A stretch of DNA of 7,588 nucleotides from DAOTVS01 sp034436375 (GTDB lineage Bacteria; Chloroflexota; Anaerolineae; SpSt-313). Below the pieces are notes generated by a model, which made no database searches, had not been told where the DNA came from, and saw only the letters and a list, made by a program, of their open reading frames with translations. A program made the position numbers and the translations under genes. The stretch lies in the NCBI GenBank assembly GCA_034436375.1, contig DAOTVS010000364.1, positions 1-7,588 on the forward strand. Direction: 5' to 3'. Shown in pieces: positions 5,097-7,588 of this stretch (within the stretch, counting starts at the first letter, position 1; each line of letters starts with the position of its first letter).

Positions 5097-6731
5097 TTAC
5101 ATCCGCGCGGATATGTCGCCCCATGCCTCGCCGCGATCATCCGTCAGGCGGAAGTAAAAGCCCCACTCATCCTCCTCTCGACCGACCTTGAGGAGCACGG
5201 TGTTCCAGCCCTGGCGCAGGTGCACGGGCACCATATCCTGCCGTGGCGCCGCTGCGCGGCGGGTATCACTGCGCAGGACGCGCTCGCCGTTCAGCCACAC
5301 CTGCAAGCCGTCGGAAGAGCCCAGCTCCAGCCATCCCTCCCGCTCGCTGGGGGCATAGAGCTCGCAAGCGGCATAGCCCAGGCACCAGGGCTCGGGAGAG
5401 AGGGCCGCGCTGAGGTCCACATAGCCCGAGACGGCCTCACCCCGGTAGGGGCGCCACTGCAACTGGGCGCCACCCTTACCGGCAAAAGGTCCTGGCGCCT
5501 GCAGGTCCCGCTCTGGCGGCAATGCGGTATCAAGGCCCTGGCCCTCTTCGTTAGCGAACGGCCCCAGCAGCCGCCATGTCTGCTGATACCCTGCCTTGTG
5601 GCGGATGCCCGGTTCTTGCCAGGGCTTGCCGATGAGCTCACATTTGCGGCGGCGATAGTAAGTGTAATTCTCCAGCGACACATCGGGCGGCACCAGGTGA
5701 TCGGTGTGGGGGATATAGCCGCCCCGTGCCAAAAGGGGCTGCAGGCGCGCAAATTCGGCGTCGATCGCGGCCGGCCCGGCGATCAGCGCCCGCTTGTCAA
5801 AGGCGCCCCGCAGCGCCACGCGCGTGCCGAACTGGTGCGCAATGCGGTAGACATCGGTGTGGGCCGACTCGATGGGGAACATCACATTGATGCCCCCCTC
5901 CAGCCAGAGCGGCACCAGCTCGTGGATATTGCCGTCGCAATCGAGCTGGTTGAACTCGGTACCGAACTCGCGCCGCAGGTAATCGGTAATGCGCTTGTAG
6001 CGCGGCACCATCAGCTCGGCAAAAAGGCGCGGGCTGAGGAGCGAGCCATGGTTGAAGCACATATCCTCCCACCAGTCGCCCTGATCCACCTCAATACCCC
6101 TGCCCGCCAACTTGCTGAGCACACTCAGGGTGAGCTGCGTCAGGTGCTCCATGATCTCTTCGACCAGCGGCCGGTCGTCATAGACCATGAGCGAGATGCG
6201 CTCGACGCCCATCCAGTTGCGAATCCAGCCGTAGAGCGAGCCCAGCCACAGGCTCAACGGGTAATCGCGGTTCCGCAGCCGGCGGATGCGAGCATCGAGG
6301 TAAGGCGGCAGACGGTCGGGGTGATCGGGGTTCAGACGCTCGTCGCGCATGCGCTCCCAATCGGCCCGGGTCTCGATGGCATAACGGATATAGTGGGGGA
6401 TCGAAGCGCCGTACTCGGGCTTCATCTGCTCCGAGATGGCGCCATCCTCATCCTGCAGGATCCAGTGGGTGCCCCTGTCCTCCAGGATTTTATGCTCAAA
6501 GGCCGGCAACAGGCCAATATTGATCGGCAGCCCTGGCCCGAAGAGTTGATCGTCAGTATTGAACCAGCGCTCCAGCGGGCCCCACTCGGTGATGACCGGT
6601 GTATCCAGGCCCTCATTGCGCCAGCGCTCGGCCGTCTGCCGCCAGACGCCAAACTCGTAATCGGGCACACGGTCCACCGGCTGAAAGCGCAGGGTGCGCA
6701 GCAGTCGCTCGCGAGGAGACAGAGAGTCCAT
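5097..6731 (-). CDS. URO-D-like protein with C-terminal beta-sandwich domain
   Basis: This protein has 544 residues. Residues 1-370 are a URO-D superfamily barrel: PRERLLRTLRFQPVDRVPDYEFG at the start, a DDRPLVEEIMEHL helix (185-197), QGDWWEDMCFNHGSLLSP (217-234), LDCDGNIHELVPLWLEGGINVMFPIE (263-288) and DHLVPPDVSLENYTYY (344-359). The HxC zinc motif of methyltransferase relatives is replaced by Asp264-x-Asp266, and His345 falls near the distal ligand position. After a linker, 385-544 look like a jelly-roll or beta-sandwich: W..LGPFANEEGQGLD, then GLQVWLNGERVL and LRQGWNTVLLKV, a pattern I know from carbohydrate-associated extracellular domains. No signal peptide is seen, so it is probably cytoplasmic. 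The start at 6731 has AAAGGA eight bases upstream and a TATAAT box behind it; the frame stays open further upstream but would cross that promoter. Substrate unknown. Confidence 0.88.
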   Translation of the reverse strand: MDSLSPRERLLRTLRFQPVDRVPDYEFGVWRQTAERWRNEGLDTPVITEWGPLERWFNTDDQLFGPGLPINIGLLPAFEHKILEDRGTHWILQDEDGAISEQMKPEYGASIPHYIRYAIETRADWERMRDERLNPDHPDRLPPYLDARIRRLRNRDYPLSLWLGSLYGWIRNWMGVERISLMVYDDRPLVEEIMEHLTQLTLSVLSKLAGRGIEVDQGDWWEDMCFNHGSLLSPRLFAELMVPRYKRITDYLRREFGTEFNQLDCDGNIHELVPLWLEGGINVMFPIESAHTDVYRIAHQFGTRVALRGAFDKRALIAGPAAIDAEFARLQPLLARGGYIPHTDHLVPPDVSLENYTYYRRRKCELIGKPWQEPGIRHKAGYQQTWRLLGPFANEEGQGLDTALPPERDLQAPGPFAGKGGAQLQWRPYRGEAVSGYVDLSAALSPEPWCLGYAACELYAPSEREGWLELGSSDGLQVWLNGERVLRSDTRRAAAPRQDMVPVHLRQGWNTVLLKVGREEDEWGFYFRLTDDRGEAWGDISARM

Positions 6732-6762
6732 GGTTGGTATCCTTTCCGTGAGATCTGCACCC

Positions 6763-6768
6763 ATTATA
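6763..6768 (-). promoter_or_regulatory. Perfect -10 box upstream of the URO-D/beta-sandwich gene
   Basis: TATAAT on the minus strand lies 31 bases before the start codon at 6731 in an otherwise GC-rich stretch, giving a leader of about 25 bases that just holds the AAAGGA ribosome binding site. The -35 position at 17-base spacing (GCGGGA) is a poor match, so an activator may be needed. It suggests this gene is transcribed separately from the cobyrinate amidase gene upstream. Confidence 0.45.
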
Positions 6769-6820
6769 CACCATCTGTAATATAGTCCCGCAAAGCCAGA
6801 TCGGGCCTGCCCAGATGCAA

Positions 6821-6898
6821 TTCCCTTTGGGGAGGGAACCAAGACATGGGGTGCCATGGGCCCTAGAGAGATGCGCCCTGGTGAGGGGCGGCACCCCA
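6821..6898. terminator. Inverted repeats downstream of the cobyrinate amidase gene
   Basis: The 187-base gap between the cobyrinate amidase gene and the next gene contains TGGGGTGCC (6847-6855) paired perfectly with GGCACCCCA (6890-6898). A smaller CGCCC/GGGCG stem (6874-6890) overlaps its right arm, and a TTCCCT/AGGGAA stem lies at 6821-6838. Reading the minus-strand transcript, these start about 20 bases after the stop codon at 6919. They could terminate the transcript, but no U-tract follows. No gene is seen in this gap. Confidence 0.35.
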
Positions 6899-6918
6899 AT
6901 AACAGGGAGACGGGTATG

Positions 6919-7588
6919 TCAGCTCTGCCCGGCGCTTGAGGTGCGCCGCTGCTCCTGCCAACGGCGGCAGGCATCGACCAGCCTCAGCGCCAGCTCCGGC
7001 CAGGCGCCGAAATGCAGGTGCACGTAGGAGGCCAAAAGCCCGTTGTGCGCGACCCCTGCATACGACGCCGGCCCTTCCTCGTTCGGCCGGATCTCATAGG
7101 CGTAGGGCAGATCGGCCGGGTAGCCGACCCAATCGGAATAGTGAAACTCATGGCCGCGCACTTGCTCACCCTGGCGCAGCAACAGAGAATCGCGTTGGGC
7201 GGTCACCAATCGGTAGCCCATCACCAGCTTGGCGCGCAGGCGCGCCTGCCCCGGCAAGATGCCCACCATGGGCCAGGTTTCCCCGGCCAGGTCGCGGATG
7301 CTTTCGGTCAGGACCATCAGGCCCCCGCACTCGGCATAGATGGGCATCCCTGCCTCATGCGCTGACCGTATGGCCAACCGCAGGGACCGGTTGGCCGCCA
7401 GCTGCGGCCCATAGAGCTCCGGGTAGCCGCCGCCCAGGTAGAGCCCGGCGCAGTCCGCCGGCAACTCCGGATCGGCCAGGGGGCTAAAGGGAACGACCTC
7501 GGCCCCGGCGGCACGGAGCAGGTCGAGATTGTCCTCATAGTAGAAACAGAATGCCTCATCACGCGCCACAGCAATGCGCACCGCCGGC
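6919..7588 (-). CDS. cbiA/cobB: Cobyrinate a,c-diamide synthase, C-terminal part (cut by window edge)
   Basis: This enzyme amidates the a and c side chains of cobyrinate (or hydrogenobyrinate) with glutamine and ATP during cobalamin synthesis. About 222 residues are visible, corresponding to the C-terminal half of a protein of roughly 450-460; the N-terminal ATP-binding domain lies beyond the right edge. The visible portion begins RIAVARDEAFCFYYEDNLDLL, the family's typical interdomain start, then LYLGGGYPELY. The class I glutamine amidotransferase core has YAECGGLMVL with the nucleophilic Cys about 85 residues in, then GHEFHYS and SYVHLHFG, whose second His is the expected catalytic base. 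The frame is open through the edge. A GTG at 7579-7581 is an internal Val codon of the longer protein rather than a start. The amidase core is intact, with a normal C-terminus. The related Ni-sirohydrochlorin amidase CfbB is an alternative, but it belongs to methanogens. Confidence 0.93.
   Translation of the reverse strand, partial: PAVRIAVARDEAFCFYYEDNLDLLRAAGAEVVPFSPLADPELPADCAGLYLGGGYPELYGPQLAANRSLRLAIRSAHEAGMPIYAECGGLMVLTESIRDLAGETWPMVGILPGQARLRAKLVMGYRLVTAQRDSLLLRQGEQVRGHEFHYSDWVGYPADLPYAYEIRPNEEGPASYAGVAHNGLLASYVHLHFGAWPELALRLVDACRRWQEQRRTSSAGQS

Noticed and set aside
5034..6785. 583-codon plus-strand open frame antisense to the URO-D/beta-sandwich gene
   Set aside because: It is longer than the real gene but has low-complexity, His/Gln/Arg-rich translation with no recognisable domain. 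The opposite strand carries a convincing enzyme.
6732..6974. N-terminal extension of the URO-D/beta-sandwich protein up to codon 6974
   Set aside because: The extension would include the predicted promoter, lacks a ribosome binding site, does not resemble the family, and would overlap the cobyrinate amidase gene.

Overview
The window is GC-rich, densely coded bacterial DNA. Ketopantoate reductase, CbiA/CobB and uroporphyrinogen-decarboxylase-like (URO-D-like) proteins, one with a C-terminal beta-sandwich, together with palindromic intergenic repeats, remind me of Chloroflexota (Anaerolineae-like) genomes. That placement is inference: there is no rRNA or other phylogenetic marker here. No tRNA, CRISPR array, phage gene or transposase gene is visible.

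Layout. (1) 54-1201 is a divergent pair: a small exported helical protein on the minus strand and an unrecognised 135-residue protein on the plus strand. They share a roughly 200-base intergenic region with a good promoter for each gene, a 7-base direct repeat at 11-base spacing just upstream of the minus-strand -10 box, and a 16-base palindrome beside that gene's ribosome binding site. (2) 1229-2293 is a ketopantoate reductase gene, probably co-transcribed with the 135-residue gene. (3) From 2356 to the right edge everything is on the minus strand. In transcription order: the C-terminal half of a cobyrinate a,c-diamide synthase (cut by the window edge), a 544-residue URO-D-like protein with an extra C-terminal beta-sandwich, a decayed FAD-dependent oxidoreductase gene, a second URO-D-like gene, and a polytopic membrane protein whose start overlaps that gene's stop by four bases.

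How the parts may fit. The minus-strand block holds two URO-D superfamily paralogues, the superfamily that includes HemE and the corrinoid-dependent methyltransferases MtaA/MtbA. Both have altered residues at the position of the methyltransferase zinc site, so their substrates cannot be predicted by homology. The block has been remodelled. The flavoprotein gene has lost about two thirds of its length and carries a frame break. A palindromic repeat of about 120 bases lies between it and the next gene, and a second hairpin-rich patch precedes it. I found no coherent new defence or mobile system. The most unusual items are the URO-D/beta-sandwich fusion, the oxidoreductase remnant, the inverted-repeat element and the PhoB-like direct-repeat operator.
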